This document shows positions 1 through 7,166 of a stretch of 64,000 bases of DNA, piece by piece. The position numbers and the translations under genes were made by a program. The stretch lies in contig CAVXUX010000002.1 of the NCBI GenBank assembly GCA_963765135.1, positions 558,001 through 622,000 on the forward strand, in the 5' to 3' direction. Origin of the DNA: JACVRW01 sp963765135. Its GTDB lineage: Bacteria > Actinomycetota > Thermoleophilia > Solirubrobacterales > Thermoleophilaceae. Each line of letters starts with the position of its first letter. Position 1 is the first letter of the stretch. The notes under the pieces are model-generated. The model saw only the letters and a program-made list of their open reading frames with translations. It made no database searches and was not told where the DNA came from.

Positions 1-1
1 C

Positions 2-1039
2 GTAGCGGTCGCGTTCCGGCCGCTCCGCGGGCGGGTGCAGGACGCAGTGGACCGCCGCTTCAACCGCGCTCGCTATGAAGCGCGGAGGCAGATCGTCCGC
101 TTCCTCGATGACCTGCGCGCGGGACGCGCCGCGCCCGAGGCGGTTGAGCCGCTGCTCCGCGAGGTGCTCGCCGACCCACGGCTCGAGCTGCGCTTCTTCC
201 TGCCCGAGAGCGAGCTCTACGTCGATGGGCATGGCTACCCGGCCGGCCACCCGCCGGACGACGGGCGCGTGCGGACCCCGGTCACGCGCGCCGGACTTCC
301 CCTCGGGATGGTGCTCCACAGCCCGATCGACGAAAATCGGCCGGGATTGCTCGACGAGGTCGTGGAGGGGGCCGGTCTGGCGATCGAGATCGCAAGGCTC
401 CGGGTCGAGCTTCGCCGCCAGCTCGACGAGGTCGATGCGTCGCGCGCGCGAATCGTGTCCGCGGGCTACCAGGAGCGGCGACGCCTCGAGCGCGACCTGC
501 ATGATGGTGCCCAACAGCGGCTCATCTCGATCGGCCTGGCCCTGCGCCACGCGCAGCACGAGCTGGCCGTCTCGCCTGAGGAGGCGAGCGATTCGATCGA
601 CGGCGCCGTCACTGAGATCGACGTTGCGATCGAGGAGCTCCAAGAGCTCGCAAGGGGAGTCCGGCCGGCCCAGCTCGATGCAGGGCTGACCCCAGCTCTC
701 AGAGAGCTTGCCGCACGCGCCCCGTTGCCCGTCCAGGTCAAGGCGAACGGGGAGCGCTTTCCGCAGGAGATCGAGGCGGCGGCGTACTTCATCGCGAGCG
801 AAGGGCTGACCAACGCTGTCAAGCATTCAGAGGCCCGCCAGGTCACCTTGAGCGCGGAGCGCCTGAACGGAAAGCTCACCGTCTCAATTTCCGACGACGG
901 GATTGGTGGCGCTTCGGCGACCAGGGGCTCGGGGCTGCGAGGCCTGGCGGACCGGGCGGCAGCCCATGGCGGCAAGCTTGCGATCGAGAGCAACCCAGAC
1001 TGTGGGACCGTCCTCACCGCGGAGCTGCCATGCGTGTAG
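2..1039 (+). CDS. Sensor histidine kinase, C-terminal part (copy 1, cut by window edge)
   Basis: This is the cytoplasmic half of a NarL-system histidine kinase whose 5' end lies outside the window; the reading frame is open from base 2. The visible part has a linker, an input region, a coiled coil and a HisKA_3 dimerisation helix with the H-box HDGAQQRL (His codon at 500-502). A HATPase_c domain follows with the N-box EGLTNAVKH, the G1 motif DDGIGG and a GSGLRGLADR G2 loop. Its 3' end overlaps the next gene by 10 bases, so kinase and regulator are translationally coupled. The full-length twin at 19260-21260 shows that four TM-rich N-terminal segments are missing here only because of the window edge. 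Confidence 0.93.
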   Translation, partial: VAVAFRPLRGRVQDAVDRRFNRARYEARRQIVRFLDDLRAGRAAPEAVEPLLREVLADPRLELRFFLPESELYVDGHGYPAGHPPDDGRVRTPVTRAGLPLGMVLHSPIDENRPGLLDEVVEGAGLAIEIARLRVELRRQLDEVDASRARIVSAGYQERRRLERDLHDGAQQRLISIGLALRHAQHELAVSPEEASDSIDGAVTEIDVAIEELQELARGVRPAQLDAGLTPALRELAARAPLPVQVKANGERFPQEIEAAAYFIASEGLTNAVKHSEARQVTLSAERLNGKLTVSISDDGIGGASATRGSGLRGLADRAAAHGGKLAIESNPDCGTVLTAELPCV

Positions 1040-1686
1040 TGATAGCGGAGGACCAGGTGCTCCTGAGGGAGGGCCTGGCGCGCCTCTTCGAAGACGGGGG
1101 GCATGAGGTCGTCGCCTCGCTTGCGGACGCCGAGCACCTGCTGCCCACGGTCGCGGGGCACCGCCCAGACCTTGTGGTCCTGGACGTGCGCATGCCGCCT
1201 TCATTCACCGACGAGGGGGCGCGTGCCGCGAAGCAGATCAAGGAGCAGCACCCGGAGCTGGGAGTGCTCGTTCTCTCCCAACACGTCGAGACCGCCCATG
1301 CAGTTGAGCTCGTGAGTCAAGGCGGGTTCGGCTATCTGCTCAAGAACCGCGTGCTCGACGTAGGGGCGTTTCTCGCGGCAGCGGAGCGCGTGGCCACGGG
1401 GGGCTCGGCGCTCGATCCTCAAGTCGTCGCCAGCCTCGTATCGCCGGGGCGCGCGGAGGCGGATCCGCTCGCCGCGCTCTCCGCACGGGAGCGCGAAGTG
1501 CTCGAGCTGATGGCGGAGGGGCTCACCAACGCCGGAATCGCGAAGCGCCTGGTCCTGAGCGAGCGCACGGTCGAGGCGCACGTGCGCAGTGTGCTGATGA
1601 AGCTCTCGATTCCCGAGAGCGGCGATGCTCACCGGCGCGTGCTCGCCGTGCTCGCCCACCTCACGGCAGCGCAGATCCAGTACTAG
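1030..1686 (+). CDS. NarL/FixJ-family response regulator (copy 1)
   Basis: This is a 218-aa transcription factor and cognate partner of the overlapping kinase. The REC domain (about 1-120) has acidic residues E7 and D8, phospho-acceptor D52 in LVVLDVRMPP, and the Lys of YLLKNR. The LuxR-type HTH (about 150-210) contains LSAREREVLELMAEGLTN and a recognition helix followed by SERTVEAHVRSVLMKL. The ATG at 1030 lies inside the end of the kinase gene, a typical coupled start. The twin at 21251 differs at three residues (A6T, V-to-I near residue 82, A-to-E near residue 144). Targets are unknown; the small membrane and secreted proteins downstream are the obvious local candidates. Confidence 0.95.
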   Translation: MRVVIAEDQVLLREGLARLFEDGGHEVVASLADAEHLLPTVAGHRPDLVVLDVRMPPSFTDEGARAAKQIKEQHPELGVLVLSQHVETAHAVELVSQGGFGYLLKNRVLDVGAFLAAAERVATGGSALDPQVVASLVSPGRAEADPLAALSAREREVLELMAEGLTNAGIAKRLVLSERTVEAHVRSVLMKLSIPESGDAHRRVLAVLAHLTAAQIQY

Positions 1687-1739
1687 CGCTTACCGAGAAC
1701 GAGTACCTGCCCCGATGTGCGGCGGCACGGCCGAGCCTA

Positions 1740-1770
1740 GGTTGGCAACAGGGAAACCAACCACAGGAGG
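1740..1770 (+). promoter_or_regulatory. Leader hairpin plus strong ribosome binding site
   Basis: The arms GGTTGG (1740-1745) and CCAACC (1757-1762) form a perfect 6-bp stem directly before the Shine-Dalgarno AGGAGG (1765-1770) of the small protein at 1775. The arrangement is the same in copy 2 (21961-21991). It could tune translation or protect the mRNA 5' end. Confidence 0.5.
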
Positions 1771-1774
1771 AATC

Positions 1775-2074
1775 ATGTCCACGCACGCCGCCCGACCCGC
1801 AATAGACGTCGCACCCAGCGCTCCGGCACGCCCAGGGCTTGCCCTTGCGCTCGCGCTGCTATCGGTGCCGGGAGTCACGATCACCTGGGATTTGTCGGCG
1901 ATCGCCGGCTTCGCCGGAACGGGCGTGGGCATCGCCGCGATCGTCCTCGGCCTCCAGGCGCGTGCCCGGCTCGACGGCGAAAAGGGCACACGGATGGCCA
2001 CCGTCGCCGTCGCCGTGGCGACGCTCGCAGTCCTGTCCGTGGTGTTCTTCCTGATCGTCGGCGCGCCGGACTGA
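1775..2074 (+). CDS. Small two-TM membrane protein, DUF4190-like (copy 1)
   Basis: This is a 99-aa protein with a Pro/Ala-rich N-terminus and two hydrophobic segments: LALALALLSVPGVTITW to GIAAIVLGLQ, and ATVAVAVATLAVLSVVFFL near the C-terminus. A basic loop between them contains ARLDGEKGTRMA. That layout is typical of DUF4190 proteins, which lack an assigned function. The ATG at 1775 has AGGAGG 4 bases upstream, much better than any upstream start in frame. The twin at 21996 is identical in protein sequence. It sits 88 bases after the regulator and may be its target or share its transcript. Confidence 0.8.
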   Translation: MSTHAARPAIDVAPSAPARPGLALALALLSVPGVTITWDLSAIAGFAGTGVGIAAIVLGLQARARLDGEKGTRMATVAVAVATLAVLSVVFFLIVGAPD

Positions 2075-2299
2075 GACATGCACAGCAGGCCCCACCAGCC
2101 CGGCCGATCAACAGACGATGCCGCGGTCACCGGTGAGATCGCTCGGCAGTCCGCACGCCGCGCCGCCGCGGCGGCCTGCCGACCCGTGTCGCCGATGCTA
2201 GCCACGGCGGCGGCCCCACTCTGGCGGGTCCTTAGCGACGAGAGCGCAATCTGGCTGCTGACGCCGCTACCGCCACGGCGCGAGGCATGAACGCTCGAA

Positions 2300-2318
2300 G
2301 GCCCGCATCTTGCGGGGC
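2300..2318 (+). promoter_or_regulatory. Hairpin upstream of secreted-protein gene (copy 1)
   Basis: GGCCCGCA and TGCGGGGCC flank a 3-base loop in front of the secreted-protein gene. In copy 2 (22521-22539) the stem is a perfect 8 bp, while copy 1 carries one substitution that bulges it. There is no T-tract, so it may be a processing or translation-control element rather than a terminator. Confidence 0.45.
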
Positions 2319-2344
2319 CGAAAATGCGACTCAGAGGAGGCTTC

Positions 2345-2989
2345 ATGTTTGGTAGAGCAGCGGGCCGCCGGGCGCTCGTCGCGCTGGCCGCCGTCGTCGC
2401 AGCATCGCTGGCGGTTGGTGCCGGCAGCGCGTCTGCCGGCCGCGTCGATCCACCCAGTCACCAGGACACCAACCACTGCTCCTGGTTCAGCGGGGTGGAC
2501 GTGAATGAGCTGTTCGGCGTCCCCGAGCAGTTCCATCACTTCCTCCTCTGCAGGGAGCTCAGCGCCGGAGAGTACTGGCGCCCGTTTGTGTCTTGGATCG
2601 CGGGCGACGGTGTGGACAGCGTTTACCCCGCGGGTTACGTGCCGTTGCGTCCGCTGCCAATCGAGGACTTCGTCGCGAAGCTCACGGTGAATGTCGTCAC
2701 GGACGGCGGCACACCTAAGCAGAAGACCTACGTCTTCTCGCCAGCCGCGGCTGTGCGCACCGACATAACCCTCGACCAGCTCGAGCCCGACGCCCCGCCG
2801 TTGGGGTTGGCGGTGACGATGCCGAGGATGAAGCCGCTGAGCGTTGGCGCACACACCTATGAGGTCACCTGGGTGCTCAGCGCCCAGCACTGCGACGGCC
2901 TTGGCGCCGTGGTCGAGGAAAACTGTCTGCCGGCCGGGGAGCTTCCGATCGACGGGGGACCGCTGACGGTCACCACACCCGCGCACTAA
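2345..2989 (+). CDS. Secreted protein of unknown function (copy 1)
   Basis: The protein is 214 aa with a clear Sec signal peptide: a basic start (GRAAGRR), a hydrophobic core (ALVALAAVVAASLAV) and an SASA-type cleavage site near residue 31. The mature part contains four cysteines (HCSWF, LLCREL, QHCDG, ENCLP) that could form two disulfides, and ends in a beta-rich stretch. I do not recognise the family. AGAGGAGG at 2333-2340 places the start at 2345; an ATG 21 bases upstream lacks such a site. The twin at 22566 differs at five residues, two near the first cysteine. Confidence 0.8.
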   Translation: MFGRAAGRRALVALAAVVAASLAVGAGSASAGRVDPPSHQDTNHCSWFSGVDVNELFGVPEQFHHFLLCRELSAGEYWRPFVSWIAGDGVDSVYPAGYVPLRPLPIEDFVAKLTVNVVTDGGTPKQKTYVFSPAAAVRTDITLDQLEPDAPPLGLAVTMPRMKPLSVGAHTYEVTWVLSAQHCDGLGAVVEENCLPAGELPIDGGPLTVTTPAH

Positions 2990-3018
2990 GAGCGGGCCGC
3001 GCTACGCGCGGCCCGCTC
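2990..3018. terminator. Strong bidirectional hairpin terminator
   Basis: A perfect 13-bp GC stem (GAGCGGGCCGCGC, 2990-3002, against 3006-3018) with a 3-base loop lies between two convergent genes that end at 2989 and 3046. Copy 2 of the repeat has a different hairpin at the same position. Confidence 0.8.
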
Positions 3019-3045
3019 CCCATACGCCCGGGTACTACACCCCCT

Positions 3046-3885
3046 CTAGGGGAGATCCTGCACGGCCGCCAAGCCGGTGACGGTGTGAGCGGCGCGGCCG
3101 ATCGAGCCGAGCTTCGTGCTCCTTCCGTTCAGGACGTTCACGCGGTACAGCTCCGCGCCGGGCCGCCTGTCAGAGGCAGTGGCGATGTAGCCGACGTTGT
3201 TCCGGCCGGCGATGTCGAAGCCCGCATCACCGCGAACGTTGATGTTCAGCTGCTGCGGCAGCGTGAGCGTGCCGTTGTTCGGCGGGTTCTGGATGTAGAT
3301 CGCGTCATCGAGGGCATCGAGCGCGTACAGAACAGTCGCCGCGGGCGGCGTGGCGCTGAACGACGAGTTCGTGTAGGCCGAACCCACCACGGTCGGATCG
3401 TTCGGGTTGAGGTCCGCATCGGCGCTGGCCAACGCCCCGGTGTCCGGAACCAGCCGCAGGTTCTGGTTCGCGTCGCTCGTCACGCGGATGCGATCCACGG
3501 TGGGGTTGAAGTCAACCCCGAAGAAGCGGCCGTTGAGCACGGGCGTGAACGCCGGGCCCTCAGCGACCGCCTTTCCGGTCACAGGGCTGACGCGATACAC
3601 GATGCTGTCGCTGCCGACGCCGTACAGCTCTCCGGTGGCGGGCCGGAAGTCGATCCCCCTGAGGGTGACTCCCGTTCCCAGCCCGGTGATCGGCGTCGAG
3701 CTGTCGAGCTCCCTGGGCTTGTCCGCGGAGAAGCTGACCAGGTTGCCTTGGTTGTCCGTGGCGTAGAACGTACGGGCCTTCTCAGCCTTCGCCTCCGGCT
3801 GAGCGGCCTGTCCGGCGGCAGGCACCGCCAGGGCGGCGACGCATGCCAGACCGAGTGAGATTCGAAGGAAGCGTGTCCGCTTCAT
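3046..3885 (-). CDS. Secreted DUF4394 domain protein
   Basis: This 279-aa exported protein has a signal peptide (KRTRFLRISLGLACVAALAVPAAGQAAQ). The mature part matches the DUF4394 pattern of repeated propeller-like strands: TFYATDNQGNLVSFSADKP, LRGIDFRPATGELYGVGSD, FFGVDFNPTVDRIRVTSD and DLNPNDPTVVGSAYTNS. Family members are secreted and of unknown function. The ATG at 3885 has AGGAGG about 7 bases upstream; a longer frame to 3999 lacks a site. It is divergent from a short sigma-70-like gene at 4023. Two CGGATGCA repeats (3945-3952, 3961-3968) lie in the shared upstream region. Confidence 0.85.
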   Translation of the reverse strand: MKRTRFLRISLGLACVAALAVPAAGQAAQPEAKAEKARTFYATDNQGNLVSFSADKPRELDSSTPITGLGTGVTLRGIDFRPATGELYGVGSDSIVYRVSPVTGKAVAEGPAFTPVLNGRFFGVDFNPTVDRIRVTSDANQNLRLVPDTGALASADADLNPNDPTVVGSAYTNSSFSATPPAATVLYALDALDDAIYIQNPPNNGTLTLPQQLNINVRGDAGFDIAGRNNVGYIATASDRRPGAELYRVNVLNGRSTKLGSIGRAAHTVTGLAAVQDLP

Positions 3886-4022
3886 TTCTGCCTCCTGGAG
3901 ATCGGGTATGCCCCCTGTTCGCAGCGAAGGCCACAGTGGTTCACCGGATGCACCTTTCGACGGATGCAAGATGAGCCGTTCGGTCGATGGCAGCCGCAAA
4001 CGGCCGGGGTACGGTCGCAGTA

Positions 4023-4397
4023 ATGGCCCCGCACGCCATCACGACTGAGCTCATGCGCCTGGTCCCGCACGTCTACCGCGCCACGCGAGCGGCGACCGAT
4101 GACGAGGACGCGGCGGCCGACGTGGTTGAACGCGTACTGCGGGCGGCTACGCGTGACCGCCTGCTCGACCGCGATCAGCTCGTCGAGCGAGCCATCCGGC
4201 TTGCCGTCACAACCAGGCCCGCGCAGGGTTTCGCCGCGATGGATCCCCAGGATCGCGAGGCGGTGGCGCTGGCGCGGCTAGCAGGCTATTCGGCGACCGA
4301 CGTCGCGGCGACGCTCGGTGTCGAAGTCGACGAGGTGAAGCGGAGCATGCTTCGCGGCCTGCGGAAAGCCGTGCGTGTCGTCCCGGCATGCGGCTGA
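4023..4397 (+). CDS. Short sigma-70 family-like protein
   Basis: This 124-aa protein resembles a trimmed ECF sigma factor. The N-terminal half (LVPHVYRATRAATDDEDAAADVV) recalls region 2, and the C-terminal half (MDPQDREAVALARLAGYSATDVAATL then VDEVKRSMLRGLRKAV) is a region-4-type HTH. Region 2 is too short to be canonical, so it may be degenerate, a regulator without promoter-melting ability, or a heavily diverged sigma factor. No clear Shine-Dalgarno marks the start; 4023 is the best ATG, and 3987 is an alternative. The divergent DUF4394 gene is the natural candidate target. Confidence 0.65.
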   Translation: MAPHAITTELMRLVPHVYRATRAATDDEDAAADVVERVLRAATRDRLLDRDQLVERAIRLAVTTRPAQGFAAMDPQDREAVALARLAGYSATDVAATLGVEVDEVKRSMLRGLRKAVRVVPACG

Positions 4398-4399
4398 GA

Positions 4400-5041
4400 T
4401 CACTCGAGATTGCGTGCCGCGAACGCCGCCGCCTCGGCGCGGTTACGAAACCGGAGCTTCTCAAGCACATGGCGCACATGCGTCTTGACGGTTGCCTCGC
4501 TGATCACAAGTCGTTCGGCGATCTCGCGGTTACGAAGGCCCTCCGCGAGCAGCGCGAGCACCTCGCGTTCGCGGTCGCTCAAGTCCCCGAGAGGATCGGG
4601 CGTTGTCTGCTCCCCGACGAGGTCGCGCAGCAGCCTGCCCGCCATCGACGGCGGGATCATCGGCTCGCCACGTCCGGCGCCGAGCACGGCCTCGATCAGC
4701 TGATCAGGAGCCATGTCCTTGAGCAGGTACCCGGCCGCTCCGACCCGCAACGAGGCGTAAAGGTCCGGTTCCTGCTCCGACACCGTCAGGATCAGCACCT
4801 CGACCTTGGGGCAGCGCTCGCGGATTGCGGCACAGGCCTCGATCCCGCCCACAACAGGCATGTTGAGGTCAAGCACCACCACGTCCGGTCGATGCTGGTC
4901 CGCGAGCCTGACCGCCTCGCGGCCGTCACGCGCCAGACCGACGATCTCGATTCGCTCGTCGGCGGCCAGCAGGGCGGCCGTGCCCTCTCGCATCAGGCGG
5001 TGATCATCCGCTATCAGCACGCTCACGGTTCCGCGGTGCAT
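4400..5041 (-). CDS. NarL/FixJ-family response regulator
   Basis: This is a REC-LuxR response regulator (213 aa from the ATG at 5041, 208 aa from the GTG at 5026, where the conserved VSVLIADDHRLMREG begins). The phospho-acceptor is the Asp of VVVLDLNMPV, and YLLKDM carries the conserved Lys. The C-terminal HTH has LSDREREVLALLAEGLRN and EATVKTHVRHVLEKL. It is divergent from the kinase at 5040-6233, and their upstream regions overlap almost completely, so they are probably a pair with a shared control region. It converges with the sigma-like gene at a 2-base gap. Confidence 0.93.
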   Translation of the reverse strand: MHRGTVSVLIADDHRLMREGTAALLAADERIEIVGLARDGREAVRLADQHRPDVVVLDLNMPVVGGIEACAAIRERCPKVEVLILTVSEQEPDLYASLRVGAAGYLLKDMAPDQLIEAVLGAGRGEPMIPPSMAGRLLRDLVGEQTTPDPLGDLSDREREVLALLAEGLRNREIAERLVISEATVKTHVRHVLEKLRFRNRAEAAAFAARNLE

Positions 5042-6233
5042 GGGCCGCACCCAAGTATCCTGGGTGACGAACGTGGGCACTGAGAGGCCGATCGTCGTCG
5101 ACTCGACAGGTGCGCGTGACCCCGACAGCGAGGTCCTCGCCGCGCTGACCGGGATTGGCCGTGTGGCGGAGGCACTGGTCGGCTCGGGCAGCCTCGGGGA
5201 GCTGGCCGAGCGGGCCCTGGATGAGATGCGTCACGCGCTGAGCCTCGAGCTGGTTGCGCTCTATCTCCCGATGGCGGACGAGCCCGGCCTCAGACGTTTC
5301 GTCACGTCGCGGGGGGCGAGGCCCGCGATGCGGGCACGCGACGAGGTGTCATTCGACGACGAGGCGTGGCAACTCGCCGTCGCAAGCGGCGCGCCACTCC
5401 TGTTCCGCGAGGAGGCGAGCTGGCTCGTGGCGAACCCGTTCGAGCCGCCCGCCGGGTCGTGGCTCGTCGTGCCGCTTGTCTCGGAAGCGCGGCTCGTCGG
5501 GGTCGTCGTCGCGGCGGCCAGTCGGCCGCTGTCGCTCGACCGGATGGCCGCGACCGGGTTGAGCCTGCTCAGCGACCTCCTCTCGGCGGGCGTCGCCACC
5601 GGCCGGCTGCGGCAGGAGCTGCAAGCCAGAGAGGTCGAGCGCGAGCGGATGCGGCTGGCCGGGGAGATACACGACGGTCTGGCGCAGGACCTGGCGCTCG
5701 CGATGCGGGAGCTCGCGCTGCTCGAGCAGGATCCGGCGCCCGAGATCGCCCGGGCGAGCGGGGAGCGGCTGCGGGAGGCGGTGGCGTCGGCGCACAGGGT
5801 CGTGCGCGCACGCTTGGAGGACCTCTCGGTCTCGGTGCCGTTGGGCGGCATCCAGGCCGCCGTCGAAGACGTCTGTGCCCGCCGCGGGCACGGGCTGCCG
5901 CTCGTCTTGCGGTCCACCGGACCGGTGCTCGACCTGGCTCCCGAGAAGACCGCGGTCGTCGTGCGGGTGCTCACCGAGGCGCTCGCCAACGTCCAACGCC
6001 ACGCTGGGGCGAGCACGGTCGAGGTGCGGCTCGAGATCGAGGATGGCCAGCTGGTGCTCGACATCGAGGACGACGGGGCCGGCTTCTCCGTCGGCGACGT
6101 CGGCGGACCCGGAGAGGGACACTTCGGCATGACGCTGATGCACGAGCGCGCGCGTAGCGCGGGCGGCAATCTGAGCGTGCGTTCCGCCGCCGGCCAGGGC
6201 GTCGGCGTCACGCTCGAGGTGCCCGTCCGATGA
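5040..6233 (+). CDS. Cytoplasmic NarL-type sensor histidine kinase with GAF-like input domain
   Basis: This 397-aa kinase has no TM segment. Residues about 25-185 look like a GAF fold (LVALYLPMADEPGLRRFVTS to SWLVVPLVSEARLVGVVVAA). The HisKA_3 helix follows with H211 in LAGEIHDGLAQDL, and then HATPase_c with TEALANVQRHAG, DDGAGF and GHFGMTLMHERA. It probably senses a small ligand or redox signal and phosphorylates the divergent regulator at 4400-5041. The start is uncertain: the ATG at 5040 overlaps the regulator's start, while GTG at 5073 suits the -10-like TATCCT at 5056. The stop overlaps the next gene by 4 bases. Confidence 0.93.
   Translation: MGRTQVSWVTNVGTERPIVVDSTGARDPDSEVLAALTGIGRVAEALVGSGSLGELAERALDEMRHALSLELVALYLPMADEPGLRRFVTSRGARPAMRARDEVSFDDEAWQLAVASGAPLLFREEASWLVANPFEPPAGSWLVVPLVSEARLVGVVVAAASRPLSLDRMAATGLSLLSDLLSAGVATGRLRQELQAREVERERMRLAGEIHDGLAQDLALAMRELALLEQDPAPEIARASGERLREAVASAHRVVRARLEDLSVSVPLGGIQAAVEDVCARRGHGLPLVLRSTGPVLDLAPEKTAVVVRVLTEALANVQRHAGASTVEVRLEIEDGQLVLDIEDDGAGFSVGDVGGPGEGHFGMTLMHERARSAGGNLSVRSAAGQGVGVTLEVPVR
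5054..5061. promoter_or_regulatory. Overlapping divergent -10-like elements
   Basis: TATCCT on the plus strand (5056-5061) and GATACT on the minus strand (5059-5054) overlap between a kinase and its regulator. Transcription in either direction would begin very close to the start codons, giving short or no leaders. No convincing -35 boxes are seen. Confidence 0.4.
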
Positions 6234-6802
6234 ACGGCTCGGCCATACGCGACGCACTGGCCCCGGCGCTCGACAGCGGTGCATGTCCGCACATGGCCGT
6301 GCTCCTCAAGAGCGAAGAGGAGTTCGCCCCGGTGGTGGCGTCCTTCTACTCTCTGGGCGCGAAGCGCGGCGGCTGGCTCGTCCACCGCAGCGCTCAGCCG
6401 CGCGACGACCGGCGGGAGCTCGCTCAGGCCGGTCTCGACGTGGACGGGCTCGAGGCTGAGCGCCGGCTCGCCATCGAGCAAGTTCGGTTCGACGAGCCGC
6501 CCGACCGGCTGCCGCGGCGGATTGACGCGGCCTTCGACGACGCGCTTGGCCGCGGGCTAAACGCGCTCTGGTCCTCACACACGCCGGTGGCCGCCGATGT
6601 GGACTCGTTCGGGCTCGCGATGTCGATCGAGCGCGCATGGGAGGAGCACTTCAAAGACCGGCCGGTGGTGACGCTTTGCCCCTACGTGGTCGGCAGACTC
6701 GACGCGCCGGCAGGCCTCGAGCGCCTGTCGCGGCTCGGCGCCGGACACGACGGGGTGCTCGTGCCCAGCGAGCGCGGGCTCGACCTCTTCAGGCCGTCCT
6801 GA
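6230..6802 (+). CDS. MEDS-domain-like protein coupled to a sensor kinase
   Basis: This 190-aa soluble protein fits the MEDS sensory domain (methanogen/methylotroph, DcmR): an ACPHMAVLLKSEEEFAPVVASFY opening, the GGWLVHRSA strand, and a final CPYVV strand and helix. MEDS domains are thought to sense small hydrocarbon-derived ligands and usually occur with kinases or anti-sigma-type regulators. The ATG overlaps the kinase stop by 4 bases (ATGA), so the two are coupled and this protein may feed a signal to the kinase. Family assignment is by pattern only; weak similarity to an ancient RecA-like fold is also possible. Confidence 0.65.
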   Translation: MNGSAIRDALAPALDSGACPHMAVLLKSEEEFAPVVASFYSLGAKRGGWLVHRSAQPRDDRRELAQAGLDVDGLEAERRLAIEQVRFDEPPDRLPRRIDAAFDDALGRGLNALWSSHTPVAADVDSFGLAMSIERAWEEHFKDRPVVTLCPYVVGRLDAPAGLERLSRLGAGHDGVLVPSERGLDLFRPS

Positions 6803-6826
6803 GCGCTCGATCGTCGTTCGTCGGCC

Positions 6827-6875
6827 CGGCTTCCCAAGCCCGAAGGTCGCGGGTTCGAGGCCCGTCGTCCGCTTC
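6827..6875 (+). repeat. tRNA-Gly(CCC)-like 3' half, remnant R1
   Basis: The segment reads as the second half of a tRNA: anticodon loop TTCCCAA (6831-6837), a variable loop, T-stem GCGGG, T-loop TTCGAGG, CCCGT, then acceptor strand CGTCCGC and T. No D-arm or 5' acceptor strand precedes it. Similar sequences lie at 12271 and 23247. 3' tRNA halves are the usual scar of tyrosine-recombinase integration into tRNA genes. Confidence 0.75.
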
Positions 6876-7166
6876 CGTTTCTCAAGCCCAATTCCGCTTG
6901 CATAGGGACGTGTCGGGCCCCGTGGGGAAGCTATGTGGAAGCCTGAATCCGCTGGAGCCGCTGGGGACCGCTGGCGACTTCCCCGCGGAGTTCCCCAAAA
7001 TCGTTCGCCGAGCGGATCGAGTGCCCGTAGCTACCGGTTCGCCTTTCGTCCAATCAGGCGTCTGGGCGCACCTACCGCAGCCGCCTCCCTTCAGAGCACC
7101 CAAACCGTGTCGTCGTCGCAGGTGCTTCCGAGGGCGGGCCGCCGGTGGCAGCCCGCCCCCTCGAAG
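6876..7166. other. Intergenic stretch without a supported gene
   Basis: Together with R1 this makes a 364-base gap between the MEDS-like gene and the haloperoxidase gene. Open frames on both strands have no ribosome binding site or recognisable domain. No integrase remnant is recognisable beside the tRNA scar. Confidence 0.5.

Larger units (their letters stand above)
1..2989 (+). repeat. Large direct repeat, copy 1 (partial at window edge)
   Basis: This block matches 20222-23210 at a constant offset of 20,221 bases with no insertion or deletion. It covers the 3' part of a sensor kinase gene, a NarL-type regulator, a small two-TM protein and a secreted protein. The match begins before the window and stops at the stop codon of the secreted-protein gene (TAA here, TAG in copy 2); the flanks beyond are unrelated. 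The proteins differ at only about 4 (kinase part), 3 (regulator), 0 (small protein) and 5 (secreted protein) residues, so the duplication is recent or homogenised. Confidence 0.95.

Noticed and set aside
2078..2290. A 70-codon frame conserved in both large repeat copies (also 22299-22511)
   Set aside because: Conservation follows from the duplication. It lacks a ribosome binding site, and the composition is that of intergenic GC-rich DNA.
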